DNA from: Lachnospiraceae bacterium 28-4
GTDB lineage: Bacteria; Bacillota; Clostridia; Lachnospirales; Lachnospiraceae
NCBI GenBank assembly: GCA_000403275.2
Contig: KE159599.1
Coordinates: 397,391-461,390 of the forward strand
Direction: 5' to 3'
Length of the DNA stretch: 64,000 bases
The position numbers and the translations under genes were made by a program. Positions 7,902 to 17,240 of the stretch are shown here, one piece after another. How positions within the stretch are numbered: position 1 is the first letter of the stretch; each line of letters opens with the position of its first letter. The notes under the pieces were generated by a model, which ran no database searches, was not told the origin of the DNA, and saw nothing but the letters and a program-made list of their open reading frames with translations.

Positions 7902-9488
7902 TTACTGCGTTTCTTCCCCGCCTTCCTGCGCTTCCCGGCGCAGTTCTTCCTCATCCAGATATTCGATCTCTTCCACGGCTTCTTCCTCTTCTTCTATCAC
8001 CGTTTCCGTATACGGTTCTCCCGTTACCTGGGTCATAATCTTTTCCGAAAGCTGCCGCAGCCTGTCGTTGGCGTCGGCTCCGTCCCATATTTGTGCAAAC
8101 GCTATTTCCAATTCCACCCAGAAATTGCTCGTCTCCACCATCTTCGGCACCGGTACGGATATTTCATATTCGTTCACAAATTCCTGCAAATTGTTATTCC
8201 CATAATCCACGCCATAACGGGCCGCCACCTTTCCCGTTCTCGCATATAAAGTATCCGTATATTCACAAGTTAAAAACCGGGCAAAATCCTCTGCCGCTTC
8301 CTGCTTGTCCGAATAACCGTTGACCACGACGCAGTTTGTAACCGAGAGGCTCCTCGTCAAAAGCTCCTCATTGATGTCGGGAACGAGGGCAATGCTGTAA
8401 TCATACGCAAAGCTTCCGTTCTCCTTCGCTTCCTCCAATTTCGCCACCGCGTCCGTCGTCGCCACCGTATAAACGATCTTTCCGGCGATAAAATCATCCA
8501 GTATTTTATCGTAACTGATCTCCTTTGTATCGATAGAAAAAAACTGGTTCAGATCCTGATATACTTTCAGGCATTCGATAGCATCCTTATTATAAATATT
8601 CATATTGGCCGTATTGTCCCCGGCAGCGCCGCCCACGATCATATAATTCCCGGCAAAAAAATAATTATAAAAAATATCCGTTACATCCCATTTAAAAATC
8701 GCTTCCACCTGTTCCGGCGCATTATATTCATTCGCAAAATTTAAAATATCGTCGATGGTGGAAGGAAGTATCTCCCTGACCCTTTCCGCGACCAACTCCT
8801 GCATTCCGGCCTCGTCATCCGCTCCCGTCTCCGGCTCCGCATCGATATCCGGCATATCTCCGTCTTCCGGCGCGTCGCCTTCCCCGGATTCCCCTTCTTC
8901 CAAAGGCCCGTTCTCTTCCAGTTCGGCCATCGCCGCTTCCCCTTCTGCCGCATCCCTTTCCGCTTCAATCAGGCTCCTTGCAAAATCTTCCAGGTAGGTT
9001 CTGTTATAAAGCAAAGAACTTGTCTCAAAATAAAACGGATATCCGACAGTCTTATTTTTATAAGTGACGGCCAGTCTGGCCGCATCGGGATATTCTTCCT
9101 TGATTTCACTCCAGCCCTCTTCCTCCAAAGGGGATGCCAGCCCTGCCAGAAAAGCTTTTTCCAGGGAATCATTGCTGATAATGTACAGATCCGGCGGGTT
9201 TTCCGACTGAATAGACGCCTTATTGATCTCTTCCAAATATTCCAGCCCGGAAGTCAGCACCGGAATCACCCTCACATCATGGTTTTCCCCATAAGCTACC
9301 GCAGCGCTGCCCAGATAATCGGTCAGCGCCTCGTCCGTATACCAAAAATAAATCGTATCTTTACTTTTGCTAAAAATCGTTTCCTCCTGCTCCTGGCTGA
9401 CCGTTTTTCCCGACAGCCCGATCGCCGCTACTGCCGCTGCCGCACAGACAACGGCCGCCGCCGTAAAAAGTCTTCTTTTCAGACCCAT
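7902..9488 (-). CDS. Extracellular solute-binding-like protein with acidic insert
   Basis: A 528-residue protein with an Ala-rich N-terminal hydrophobic anchor or signal (about 7-28) but no Cys for lipidation. The rest resembles a family 1 (maltose-type) binding protein: TIYFWYTDEALTDYLGSAA, then PPDLYIISNDSLEKAFLAG and GYPFYFETSSLLYNRTYLE. Two unusual acidic stretches occur: one near 180-225, between the two lobes, and a C-terminal tail (about 495-528) rich in Glu. No ABC permease or ATPase genes lie beside it, which is odd for a transport protein. It could serve a distant transporter or be a surface sensor. Substrate not predicted. Confidence 0.75.
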   Translation of the reverse strand: MGLKRRLFTAAAVVCAAAAVAAIGLSGKTVSQEQEETIFSKSKDTIYFWYTDEALTDYLGSAAVAYGENHDVRVIPVLTSGLEYLEEINKASIQSENPPDLYIISNDSLEKAFLAGLASPLEEEGWSEIKEEYPDAARLAVTYKNKTVGYPFYFETSSLLYNRTYLEDFARSLIEAERDAAEGEAAMAELEENGPLEEGESGEGDAPEDGDMPDIDAEPETGADDEAGMQELVAERVREILPSTIDDILNFANEYNAPEQVEAIFKWDVTDIFYNYFFAGNYMIVGGAAGDNTANMNIYNKDAIECLKVYQDLNQFFSIDTKEISYDKILDDFIAGKIVYTVATTDAVAKLEEAKENGSFAYDYSIALVPDINEELLTRSLSVTNCVVVNGYSDKQEAAEDFARFLTCEYTDTLYARTGKVAARYGVDYGNNNLQEFVNEYEISVPVPKMVETSNFWVELEIAFAQIWDGADANDRLRQLSEKIMTQVTGEPYTETVIEEEEEAVEEIEYLDEEELRREAQEGGEETQ

Positions 9489-9511
9489 AATTTTCTCCTA
9501 ACTTACCGTTC

Positions 9512-10699
9512 CTAAGCCGGAAGGCATGTTTCCAGTATAGCCGTCATTTCATCCACATTTTCTTTCGTAATGACGAGAGGCGGCACAAGACGGATAATAT
9601 TTGCCCCGGCGCTGATCAAAATCAGTCCGTTTTCCATCGCTTTGTTTATCGTATCCCCTACCGGCCCTTTGCATACCAGACCCTGCATCAGCCCGGTTCC
9701 GCGCCTTCCTTCTATAAAATCGTATTTTTCCGCCAAAGCATCCAGTTTTTCCTCCAGATAAGGCGCTACTGCATTCACATTTTCTATTATATGGTTCTCC
9801 TCAAATAAATCAAGCACTTTATTCACCGCTGCCGCTGCCAGCGGATTGCCGCCATAAGTCGTACCGTGGTCGCCGCTGGTGAGGGAACGCTCTGCCACAT
9901 GTTCCGTCATAAGAAAAGCCCCTACCGACACGCCGCAGCCAAGAGCCTTGGCCGTTGTCATAATATCCGGCCTGACCCCATACTTCTGCCATGCATACAT
10001 CGCCCCGGTGCGTCCCATTCCGCACTGAATCTCATCCAGAACCAGCAGGATATCCCTTTCTTCGCACAACGCCTTCACCTGCTCCATGAATTCCCTGTCG
10101 GCAGGATAAATGCCGCCTTCACCCTGCACCGTTTCAAACAATATCGCACAGGTTTTTTCCGTAACCAGATTTTTCACACTGTCGAAATCGTTCATTTTTG
10201 CAAAGCGGATATTCCCGATCATCGGCCCGAAGGCTTCCCTGTAACCCGGATTGCCCGTTACCGACAAAGCGCCCATCGTCCTTCCATGGAAGGAATGTTC
10301 CATGGCGATGATTTCATGATCCGCAGCCCCGTCCTTCAAATAAGCATATTTCCTCGCCGCCTTAATGGCTCCTTCCACCGCTTCCGCCCCGCTGTTCGTA
10401 AAAAATACCCGATCCATGCCGGAAGCCTTTTTCAGTTTTTTCGCCGCTTCTATGGCCGGCACGTTATAAAAATAATTGGAAGTATGGATCAGCTTGTCGA
10501 TCTGGGCTTTCAGCGCGTCGTCATACGCCCGGTTATGATATCCAAGGGCAAAAACCGCAATGCCGGAAGCAAAGTCCAGATAGCGTTTCCCTTCGATATC
10601 ATATAAATGCACCCCGTCCCCCCGGTCCAATACCACCTGATATCTGTTGTATGTATGAAGAAGGGCTTTTTCCGCTTCTTCTATATATTCTTTCATCAT
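9512..10699 (-). CDS. argD: Acetylornithine aminotransferase
   Basis: This 395-residue PLP enzyme converts N-acetylglutamate semialdehyde to N-acetylornithine. Class III aminotransferase signatures are present: GSGAEAVEGAIKA-like TNSGAEAVEGAIKAARKYA, HSFHGRTMGALSVTG, the PLP Asp in LLVLDEIQCGMGRTG and the Schiff-base Lys in TTAKALGCG. Two tandem ATG codons begin the gene after an AGGAGG site. It follows argB after 154 bases that hold a palindrome. Family members also act on succinyldiaminopimelate or ornithine, but the arg context supports argD. Confidence 0.93.
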   Translation of the reverse strand: MMKEYIEEAEKALLHTYNRYQVVLDRGDGVHLYDIEGKRYLDFASGIAVFALGYHNRAYDDALKAQIDKLIHTSNYFYNVPAIEAAKKLKKASGMDRVFFTNSGAEAVEGAIKAARKYAYLKDGAADHEIIAMEHSFHGRTMGALSVTGNPGYREAFGPMIGNIRFAKMNDFDSVKNLVTEKTCAILFETVQGEGGIYPADREFMEQVKALCEERDILLVLDEIQCGMGRTGAMYAWQKYGVRPDIMTTAKALGCGVSVGAFLMTEHVAERSLTSGDHGTTYGGNPLAAAAVNKVLDLFEENHIIENVNAVAPYLEEKLDALAEKYDFIEGRRGTGLMQGLVCKGPVGDTINKAMENGLILISAGANIIRLVPPLVITKENVDEMTAILETCLPA

Positions 10700-10724
10700 C
10701 TCTGTCTGCCTTTCCTCCTATTAT

Positions 10725-10811
10725 TGTGCATTACACGATTTTTAGTAATGATATTCTATCATAAAGGCCTTTGCGCTTCCATACACATTACTATTTTTCG
10801 TGCATTGCACA
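10725..10811. repeat. 87-bp imperfect palindrome between argB and argD
   Basis: Arms at 10725-10750 and 10786-10811 are inverted repeats matching at about 20 of 26 positions, around a 35-base centre. On the minus strand the centre holds a possible -10 (TATGAT, 10757-10762). The arms contain TGTGCA and TAGTAATG. It could be a processing or attenuation hairpin in the arg operon, a two-site operator, or a palindromic mobile remnant. Confidence 0.6.
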
Positions 10812-10853
10812 TTTTTATGCAGTCATCGGACAAGGAAAAAAGTTTGCCTTACC

Positions 10854-11750
10854 CTACGGATTCTGCCCGGTCACATCCTCATCCCTTAAAATAGCGGTTC
10901 CAATTCCCCGATTCGTGAATATTTCCAAAAGCAGACAGTGGGGAATACGTCCGTCCAGGATATGCACCCGGCTTACGCCCTGACGGATTGCATCCGTACA
11001 GTTCGCCAGTTTCGGCAGCATGCCGCCCCCGATATACCCCGCTTCGATCCAATTCTCCGCTTCGGACGCCCCAAGCCTGGAAATAAAGGAACTCTTATCG
11101 TTAATATCCTTATAAAGCCCCTCAATATCGGTAAGAAACGCCAGTTTTTCCGCATGGACCGCCTTTGCAATCGCGCATGCCGCATCGTCCGCATTAATAT
11201 TATAAGTATGAAAATGATCGTCCAGCCCGACCGGGGCAACGATCGGAAGAAAATCCTTTTCCAGCAGATCGTAAAGCACCTTCGGATTTACCTCTTTGAT
11301 ATCTCCTACAAAACCGATATCCCTGCCGTCGGAATATTTTTTATCCACCGTCAGAAGGCCGCCGTCCTTGCCGCTGATCCCCACTGCTTTCACACCCAGT
11401 TCCTGCACCATCGTCACAAGGCTTTTATTTACTTTCGAAAGAACCATCTCCGCGATCTCCATCGTCTCTTCATCCGTCACCCGAAGGCCGTTGACAAACT
11501 GCGGCTCCTTCCCTACTTTGCCGACCCACCGGCTGATTTCCTTTCCGCCCCCATGCACGATAATCGGCTTAAATCCCACCAGCTTTAACAAAGTCACGTC
11601 CTTGATCACATTTTTCTGTAATTCCTCGTTGCTCATAGCGCTTCCGCCATATTTCACCACGATAATCTTACGGTTGAACTGCTGTATGTAAGGCAGGGCC
11701 TCGATCAGCACCTCCGCCTTCTTCAGCACTTCCGTCATATCCTTATCCAT
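10854..11750 (-). CDS. argB: Acetylglutamate kinase
   Basis: A 298-residue amino-acid kinase that phosphorylates N-acetylglutamate, the second step of arginine synthesis. Seen are VVKYGGSAM near the start, the substrate/nucleotide motif [12 protein letters not shown], the [16 protein letters not shown] segment, [14 protein letters not shown] and the C-terminal GGMLPKL. The start at 11750 was chosen because GGAGG lies 5 bases upstream; ATGs at 11780 and 11762 are also in frame but have poorer sites. The 5' end is made of a GC-rich palindrome (11766-11779) that resembles part of a repeat seen at 52.5 and 55.8 kb. Arginine feedback inhibition is typical for kinases with an N-terminal helix of this kind. 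Confidence 0.95.
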   Translation of the reverse strand: MDKDMTEVLKKAEVLIEALPYIQQFNRKIIVVKYGGSAMSNEELQKNVIKDVTLLKLVGFKPIIVHGGGKEISRWVGKVGKEPQFVNGLRVTDEETMEIAEMVLSKVNKSLVTMVQELGVKAVGISGKDGGLLTVDKKYSDGRDIGFVGDIKEVNPKVLYDLLEKDFLPIVAPVGLDDHFHTYNINADDAACAIAKAVHAEKLAFLTDIEGLYKDINDKSSFISRLGASEAENWIEAGYIGGGMLPKLANCTDAIRQGVSRVHILDGRIPHCLLLEIFTNRGIGTAILRDEDVTGQNP

Positions 11751-11788
11751 CTTTTCCTCCATTTCTGCGCGGCCGCGCATGTTTTCAT

Positions 11789-13012
11789 TTAACTCCGGTA
11801 ATCCGCATTGATCTTCACATAATCATAAGTCAGGTCACAGCCCCAGGCACGGGCTTCGCTGTCCCCCATTTTCATATCCACGACTACCCGCACTTCCGGC
11901 AGGGCAAGGATCTTCGTTGCCTCCTCCTCGCTGTAATCCGTTGCAGTTCCATCTTTATAAATCTGTATCCGCTTATCCTCCCCTTCAAAAAACAGCTCGA
12001 TATTTTCCGGGTCAAAGGATACGCCGGAATAACCCAATGCGCAGAGAATCCTCCCCCAGTTGGCATCATGCCCGAAAATAGCCGCTTTGGTCAGGCTGGA
12101 ACAGATCACGGACTTGCTTAAAACCCTTGCCTCTTCCTTCGTTCTGGCATGGATCACGCGGGTTTCAAAAAGAGCCGTCGCCCCTTCGCCGTCCCCCGCC
12201 ATCTTTTTTGCCAGCGTTTCGTTCACTATATGGAGGGCTTCCACAAACCGGTTATACCGTTCGTCCTTGCTGACAATCTCTTCATTGCCCGCCATACCGT
12301 TTGCCAGCACGAGAAGCGTATCGTTCGTAGACGTATCCCCGTCCACCGAAACCATATTAAAAGTGTCTTTTACATCTTCCCGCAAAGCTTCCTGGAGAAG
12401 TTCTTTGGAAATAGCAGCATCCGTCGTTACAAACCCAAGCATTGTACACATGTTGGGATGGATCATGCCGGATCCTTTGCACATACCGCCAAGCGTCACT
12501 ATTTTTCCATCTATTTCAAACTGCACAGCCGCCTCTTTGGACGCCGTGTCCGTCGTCATAATGGCCTCCGCCGCCATCCCGGCCGCTTCTCTGCCCTCCG
12601 ATTTGATCCGGGCAAGGTCTTCGATTCCTGCCGTTATCTTTTCCACCGGAATCTGCATCCCGATCACGCCGGTGGAAGCCACCAGTACGGCATCCGCAGG
12701 AATATCCAGCGTTTCCGCCGCGCATTCCGCCGTCTTTTTGCAGCAGTCATATCCCGCCGCCCCCGTACATGCATTGGCGATCCCCGCGTTGATGACCACC
12801 GCCTGAGCATAAGGGGAATGTTCCACTACATTCTTGTCCCAGACCACCGGGGCCGCTTTCACTATATTGGAAGTAAAAACTCCTGCCGCCTTGCACGGAA
12901 CCTGGCTGTAAATAACCGCCATGTCCTTCCTGTCCTTATATTTTATCCCCGCCGCCGTTCCGGCTGCCTCAAATCCTTTCGCTGCGGTCACGCCGCCGTC
13001 GATTTTTTTCAT
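11789..13012 (-). CDS. argJ: Bifunctional ornithine acetyltransferase / N-acetylglutamate synthase
   Basis: This 407-residue enzyme recycles the acetyl group from N-acetylornithine to glutamate. The self-cleavage site is in the segment [22 protein letters not shown], where the conserved Thr starts the beta chain. The start at 13012 ([14 protein letters not shown]) follows AAAGGAGC; an upstream in-frame ATG overlaps that site. It lies between the GNAT gene and argB. Presence of argJ with no argA or argE nearby fits the cyclic pathway. Whether it is mono- or bifunctional cannot be told by eye. Confidence 0.94.
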   Translation of the reverse strand: MKKIDGGVTAAKGFEAAGTAAGIKYKDRKDMAVIYSQVPCKAAGVFTSNIVKAAPVVWDKNVVEHSPYAQAVVINAGIANACTGAAGYDCCKKTAECAAETLDIPADAVLVASTGVIGMQIPVEKITAGIEDLARIKSEGREAAGMAAEAIMTTDTASKEAAVQFEIDGKIVTLGGMCKGSGMIHPNMCTMLGFVTTDAAISKELLQEALREDVKDTFNMVSVDGDTSTNDTLLVLANGMAGNEEIVSKDERYNRFVEALHIVNETLAKKMAGDGEGATALFETRVIHARTKEEARVLSKSVICSSLTKAAIFGHDANWGRILCALGYSGVSFDPENIELFFEGEDKRIQIYKDGTATDYSEEEATKILALPEVRVVVDMKMGDSEARAWGCDLTYDYVKINADYRS

Positions 13013-13036
13013 TGCTGTTTTTGCTCCTTTCACTTC

Positions 13037-13480
13037 TCACTGGTTAAAAGCCACAATATTTTCTTTATTCAGCACAAAATCATAATAATTCAAATCTTCC
13101 CTTTTTGTCCACCCGATCCGGTTCCAAAATGCATTCCCCACATCGTTTTTGGTAAACGCGATCAGCGAAACCTTGCTGATCTTTTCCCTCTTCAGCGCTT
13201 CCATGGCAAACACCACCATCGCCTTTCCGATCCCTCTCATGCGGTAATCCGCATGGACGCATACATGGTACATGCATCCCCTTCGTCCGTCGTGCCCGCA
13301 AAGGATCGCCCCCACGACTTTTCCATCTTCCAGCGCCACCACGCTCGTTTCCGGATTCCTCGCCAGGAAACGTTCCACTCCCTCTTTCGAGTCATCGATG
13401 CTCCGCATGGCAAATCCTTTAATGCTCATCCAAAGGGCATACACCCCTTCGTAATCCTCGATCGTCATCATCCGAATCAT
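13037..13480 (-). CDS. GNAT-family N-acetyltransferase inside the arg operon
   Basis: A 147-residue single-domain acetyltransferase beginning MIRMMTIEDYEGVYALW. The acetyl-CoA-binding region contains VCVHADYRMRGIGKAMV (a Q/RxxGxG/A-type loop), and a typical GNAT tail follows: NDVGNAFWNRIGWTKRED. Its ATG overlaps the argC stop (ATGA), so it is translated with argC. Position between argC and argJ raises the idea of N-acetylglutamate synthesis. However, the sequence looks like a general YpeA-type GNAT, and glutamate as substrate is only a hypothesis. Confidence 0.85.
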   Translation of the reverse strand: MIRMMTIEDYEGVYALWMSIKGFAMRSIDDSKEGVERFLARNPETSVVALEDGKVVGAILCGHDGRRGCMYHVCVHADYRMRGIGKAMVVFAMEALKREKISKVSLIAFTKNDVGNAFWNRIGWTKREDLNYYDFVLNKENIVAFNQ

Positions 13481-14427
13481 ATATTCAGCCCTTTCCCCTC
13501 TTCGCATCCAAGCATCAGATTCAGGCACTGCACCGCCGCCCCCGACGCCCCTTTCCCAAGATTGTCAAACTGAGCCGTCAGCACGGCCCGCTCCTCGTTC
13601 CCCGTCACATAAATCCGAAGCCCGTCCCAGCCCGAACATCCATTGCCGGCCATCATGCCGCCGGCCAGTTCTTCCTCCGCTCCAGCCGCCATCACTTTAA
13701 TAAATTTCTGCCCTTTATAATATTCTTCAAAAAAATCCCTCAGCCCTGCCGCACCGGCATATCTTTGCAGGAATTCCCCATATACCGGGACGGAAACCAC
13801 CATTCCGCTGTAATAGTCCGCTACGATCGGCGAAAATAACGGCTCCCTCGCCAATCCCGCTATTGCCTTCATTTCCTTCAAATGCTTATGATTCTGGGAA
13901 AGCGCATACTCCCTTGGCGCATCCAGCTCCGGTTCCCGTCCCTCCGCCTCATACTGAGCGATCATCTTCTTCCCCCCTCCGCTGTACCCGGTAAGGGAAA
14001 ATGCCGAAAACGGATAATCCGCTGCCAATACTTTAGAAGCAACCAGCGGGTAAACCAGCGAAATAAAACCGGTCGCATGGCAGCCCGGCACCGCGATCCG
14101 CCTCCCCCCGGCGATCGCTTCCCTCTGTCCCACAGAAAGTTCCGGAAATCCATAGATCCAGCCTTCCGCAGTCCTGTGGGCCGTAGACGTATCGATGATT
14201 CTGACATTTTCATTTTCCACGAGTCCCGCCGACTCCTTTGCCGCCCCATCCGGCAGACACAAAAAAACCACATCCGCCGAATTAATCAGCCTCTTCCTTT
14301 CCCCGATATCCTTCCTCAGCTCCGGAGCGACCGGCAGCAATTCAATATCCTCCCGCCCCGCAAACCTTTCATATATTCTCAACCCCGTAGTCCCTTCACT
14401 TCCATCAATAAACACTCTCGTCTTCAT
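13477..14427 (-). CDS. argC: N-acetyl-gamma-glutamyl-phosphate reductase
   Basis: A 316-residue NAD(P)-dependent reductase making N-acetylglutamate semialdehyde. The N-terminus KTRVFIDGSEGTTGLRI is the nucleotide-binding loop; VPGCHATGF holds the catalytic Cys. Short length, DGSEGTTG in place of GASGYTG and the later GYSGGGKK match the short type-2 ArgC group. The start MKTRV at 14427 is preferred; an ATG 9 bases upstream is possible. It opens the leftward argC-GNAT-argJ-argB-argD operon, with a likely promoter at 14479-14506. Confidence 0.94.
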   Translation of the reverse strand: MKTRVFIDGSEGTTGLRIYERFAGREDIELLPVAPELRKDIGERKRLINSADVVFLCLPDGAAKESAGLVENENVRIIDTSTAHRTAEGWIYGFPELSVGQREAIAGGRRIAVPGCHATGFISLVYPLVASKVLAADYPFSAFSLTGYSGGGKKMIAQYEAEGREPELDAPREYALSQNHKHLKEMKAIAGLAREPLFSPIVADYYSGMVVSVPVYGEFLQRYAGAAGLRDFFEEYYKGQKFIKVMAAGAEEELAGGMMAGNGCSGWDGLRIYVTGNEERAVLTAQFDNLGKGASGAAVQCLNLMLGCEEGKGLNI

Positions 14428-14478
14428 CCCAACCATCCTCTATCCTTTTCTTTTATATATATTTTTACACACATACAT

Positions 14479-14506
14479 CTTATATGTCTCCACAGGCCAT
14501 TGCCAA
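14479..14506 (-). promoter_or_regulatory. Probable sigma-A promoter of the argC operon
   Basis: On the minus strand TTGGCA (14501-14506) and TATAAG (14479-14484) are separated by 16 bases. They sit about 50 bases upstream of the argC start. This is the only good match between argC and the palindrome. Confidence 0.55.
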
Positions 14507-14521
14507 ATCAATAAATTTGCC

Positions 14522-14674
14522 GAATATTCTGACAAGATATTCTGTGAAAATCCTTCTGTACCATGGAATCAAGACCGTAGAAGCCAGGAGGTTCCCGACT
14601 GGCTTCTGCTTTACCGGGCTTGATGGAATGTTCGGTACAACTGGATTTTCACGGAATATCTTGTCAGAATATTC
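14522..14674. repeat. 153-bp long palindrome between divergent argC and argG
   Basis: The outer 32 bases at each end are inverted copies with one mismatch (14522-14553 against 14643-14674). Pairing continues imperfectly inwards, with matching stretches around GTACC, GGAATCAAG/CTTGATGG and AAGCCAG/CTGGCTT, leaving about 11 unpaired bases near 14588-14598. As RNA from either strand it would form a stem of about 70 bp. It contains no open frame of note. Its sharp ends resemble a MITE with terminal inverted repeats, but no clear target duplication is visible. Confidence 0.8.
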
Positions 14675-14756
14675 CCACAACCTATCCCTTTTCAATGACC
14701 TGCATACCAATCATACACTCTCTTCCGCAAAATCTCAATCCCTTTGCCATTCCTTT

Positions 14757-14835
14757 TTGCATTGTATAAATATACTATATGTATGAATAATATGCAATAT
14801 TTTTTTTGACTCCCCCTTGCATTTCTTTTCATAAT
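14757..14835 (+). promoter_or_regulatory. argG promoter with candidate ArgR (ARG box) operators
   Basis: TTGACT (14806-14811) and CATAAT (14830-14835) with an 18-base spacer form a sigma-A-like promoter. Immediately upstream, ATGAATAATATGCAAT (14783-14798) closely resembles the known ARG box pattern TGAATA-N4-5-TGCAA. A second, inverted, weaker match TGCATTGTATAAATA begins at 14757. ArgR control by arginine is therefore likely. The leader from about 14840 to 14942 has a small GCGCC/GGCGC hairpin and a GGGAGG ribosome binding site. Confidence 0.6.
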
Positions 14836-14942
14836 GTTGTATATTGTTTGCAGGTTCGCGTTGCGGGCCTGTGAATACACGCGCCTTATGGCGCAGTTTC
14901 CTGTTATAGTAAAAAAACAAAAAGATTGGGAGGCATAGATCC

Positions 14943-16169
14943 ATGAAAGAAAAAGTAGTATTAGCTTATTCCGGCGGACTGGACACCACCGCCATTATTC
15001 CCTGGTTAAAAGAAAACTTCGATTATGAAGTTATCTGCGTATGCGTAGACTGCGGCCAAGGCGAGGAACTGGATGGTCTGGAAGAAAGGGCCAAATTCTG
15101 CGGCGCTGCAAAATTATACATAGAAGACGTCACCGACGAATTCTGTGACGAGTATATCATGCCCTGTTTACAGGCCCATGCGGTGTATGAAAACAAATAT
15201 CTTCTCGGCACCTCCATGGCACGTCCGGTCATCGCAAAAAAACTGGTGGAAATCGCACGCAAAGAAGGCGCTTCCGCTATTTGCCACGGCGCAACAGGCA
15301 AAGGCAACGACCAGATCCGTTTTGAACTCGGCATCAAAGCCCTGGCTCCCGACTTAAAAATTATCGCTGCCTGGAGAAATGAAAAATGGACTATGGACTC
15401 CCGCGAATCCGAAATCGAATATTGCAAGGCACATGGCATCGACCTGCCTTTTTCAGCGGATTCCTCTTACAGCCGCGACCGCAACCTCTGGCACATCAGC
15501 CACGAAGGGCTGGAGTTGGAAGACCCGGCCAGCGAGCCGAATTATGAACATCTCCTCGTTCTCGGCACGACGCCGGAAAAAGCTCCTGAAGAGGGAGAAT
15601 ACGTTACCATGGCCTTTGAAAAAGGAATACCCGTTTCCATCAACGGCCATAAAATGAAAACAGCCGATATCATTCGCGAACTCAACGCCCTGGGCGGAAA
15701 ACACGGGATCGGCATCGTGGACATCGTGGAAAACCGCGTGGTCGGCATGAAATCCCGCGGCGTATATGAAACTCCCGGCGGAACGATCCTTTACGAAGCC
15801 CACCAGCAGCTGGAAGAACTCATTCTGGACAGGGATACTTATGCCCTCAAAGAAGATATGGGCAATAAACTGGCACAGATTGTTTATGAAGGCAAATGGT
15901 TCACTCCTTTGCGGGAGGCGGTACAGGCATCTATCGAATCCACACAGCGCTATGTAACCGGCGAAGTAAAATTCAAGCTTTATAAAGGCAACATTATAAA
16001 AGCCGGAACTACTTCCCCGTACTCTTTATATAATGAAAGCATTGCCTCCTTTACCACCGGCGACTTGTACGACCATCACGACGCGGAAGGCTTTATCAAC
16101 CTTTTCGGCCTTTCCTGCAAAGTCCGCGCCATGAAAATGCAGGAAGCCCAGGGAACACAGAAGAAATAA
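14943..16169 (+). CDS. argG: Argininosuccinate synthase
   Basis: This 408-residue enzyme joins citrulline and aspartate using ATP. The N-terminal pyrophosphatase loop is [30 protein letters not shown] and [20 protein letters not shown] follow at the expected places. Full length for the family. It starts after GGGAGG at good spacing. It is alone on the plus strand, opposite the other arg genes; argH, argF and carAB are not in the window. A likely ArgR-controlled promoter precedes it. Confidence 0.96.
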   Translation: MKEKVVLAYSGGLDTTAIIPWLKENFDYEVICVCVDCGQGEELDGLEERAKFCGAAKLYIEDVTDEFCDEYIMPCLQAHAVYENKYLLGTSMARPVIAKKLVEIARKEGASAICHGATGKGNDQIRFELGIKALAPDLKIIAAWRNEKWTMDSRESEIEYCKAHGIDLPFSADSSYSRDRNLWHISHEGLELEDPASEPNYEHLLVLGTTPEKAPEEGEYVTMAFEKGIPVSINGHKMKTADIIRELNALGGKHGIGIVDIVENRVVGMKSRGVYETPGGTILYEAHQQLEELILDRDTYALKEDMGNKLAQIVYEGKWFTPLREAVQASIESTQRYVTGEVKFKLYKGNIIKAGTTSPYSLYNESIASFTTGDLYDHHDAEGFINLFGLSCKVRAMKMQEAQGTQKK

Positions 16170-16229
16170 AAAGCCACGGCAGATCATAAGCGCCCTAAAA
16201 AGAACAAACGAAAAGGAATGGTTATCCAT

Positions 16230-16520
16230 ATGAACGTTATCACTTTGCTAGTCGCATATTTTACCTCAGTAAACCTGATCGGCTTATTTCTTATGGGGCT
16301 TGATAAATACCGGGCGAAGAAGCATCTCTGGCGGATTCCCGAATCCACCTTATTTATCATTGCAATCATCGGCGGAAGCATCGGCAGCATCACCGGCATG
16401 TATGCTTTCCGCCATAAAACAAGGCATTGGTACTTTGTTTATGGCATGCCGGCTATTCTTTTTCTGCAAATAGCCCTTATTTATGCCATCCTTCATTCCG
16501 TACAGATTCAGATCATGTAA
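16230..16520 (+). CDS. DUF1294 small membrane protein
   Basis: A 96-residue protein with three to four hydrophobic segments. Family features are NLIGLFLMGLDKYRAKK near the start and RIPESTLFIIAIIGGSIGS in the middle, then FRHKTRHWYF. An ATG at 16218 is in frame, but its ribosome binding site overlaps it, so the ATG at 16230 is preferred. Function of DUF1294 is unknown. It lies 60 bases after argG and just before a response regulator. Confidence 0.8.
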   Translation: MNVITLLVAYFTSVNLIGLFLMGLDKYRAKKHLWRIPESTLFIIAIIGGSIGSITGMYAFRHKTRHWYFVYGMPAILFLQIALIYAILHSVQIQIM

Positions 16521-16541
16521 CCCTATCCACGGAGGGCCGAT

Positions 16542-17231
16542 ATGAAAAACATGGGAAATGCCAAGAGCATTTTTGTGATTGACGACGACGTAAATATAGG
16601 AAACATGCTGGAAGAAGCACTGATAAAAGAAGGCTACCAGGTTCTCCGCGCCTATTCAGGAACGGAGGCTCTGTTTGTTTTAGAACGCAAAAAGCCCGAC
16701 CTTATTCTTCTGGACCTGATGCTCCCTGGCCTGGACGGCCGGGAACTTCTGTCTGAAATAGAAGGAATACCCGTGATTGTCGTCAGCGCCAGAGACGAAA
16801 CGGAGGATAAAGTATCCCTGTTGCTAAAAGGCGCGGCGGACTATGTTACAAAACCTTTCGATACCAAGGAATTGCTTGCCAGAATCGCCGTACAGCTTCG
16901 GAACTTTTCTCCTTCCGGAAAAATTTCCCTGTTGGAATTCTCGGATGTTTCGCTGTCTGCCGACACCCATAAGGCTACCGTATGCGGACTTCCTGTCAAA
17001 CTTACCAAAACGGAATTTGCGATTTTAAAACTGCTCATGTCCCATCCCTCCCAAGTCATTACCAAATCCCTGCTCCTGGAAAAAATCAGCGAGGATACTC
17101 CCGATTGCGTGGAAAGCTCCCTGCGGGTGCATGTCAGCAATTTAAGGAAAAAACTCCGGGATGCCGGCGGACAGGATTATATCGAATCGGTCTGGGGAAT
17201 CGGCTTCAAGATGAAAGAAACTGAGAATTGA
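16542..17231 (+). CDS. OmpR-family response regulator of an ABC-transporter module
   Basis: A 229-residue regulator. The receiver has VIDDDVNIG, phosphoacceptor Asp in LILLDLMLPGLDG, VVSARDE and the Lys in DYVTKPFD. The C-terminal winged helix has LTKTEFAILKLLMSHP and RVHVSNLRKKLRD. It is followed by ABC ATPase, permease and kinase genes, a layout seen in bacitracin- or lantibiotic-response modules. Four phased direct repeats at 17241-17281, directly downstream, are its likely binding site. Confidence 0.9.
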   Translation: MKNMGNAKSIFVIDDDVNIGNMLEEALIKEGYQVLRAYSGTEALFVLERKKPDLILLDLMLPGLDGRELLSEIEGIPVIVVSARDETEDKVSLLLKGAADYVTKPFDTKELLARIAVQLRNFSPSGKISLLEFSDVSLSADTHKATVCGLPVKLTKTEFAILKLLMSHPSQVITKSLLLEKISEDTPDCVESSLRVHVSNLRKKLRDAGGQDYIESVWGIGFKMKETEN

Positions 17232-17240
17232 CGGCAAATC

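Noticed and set aside
12149-13573. 474-residue plus-strand open frame opposite argJ and the GNAT gene
   Set aside because: It is antisense to clear enzymes and has no family features.
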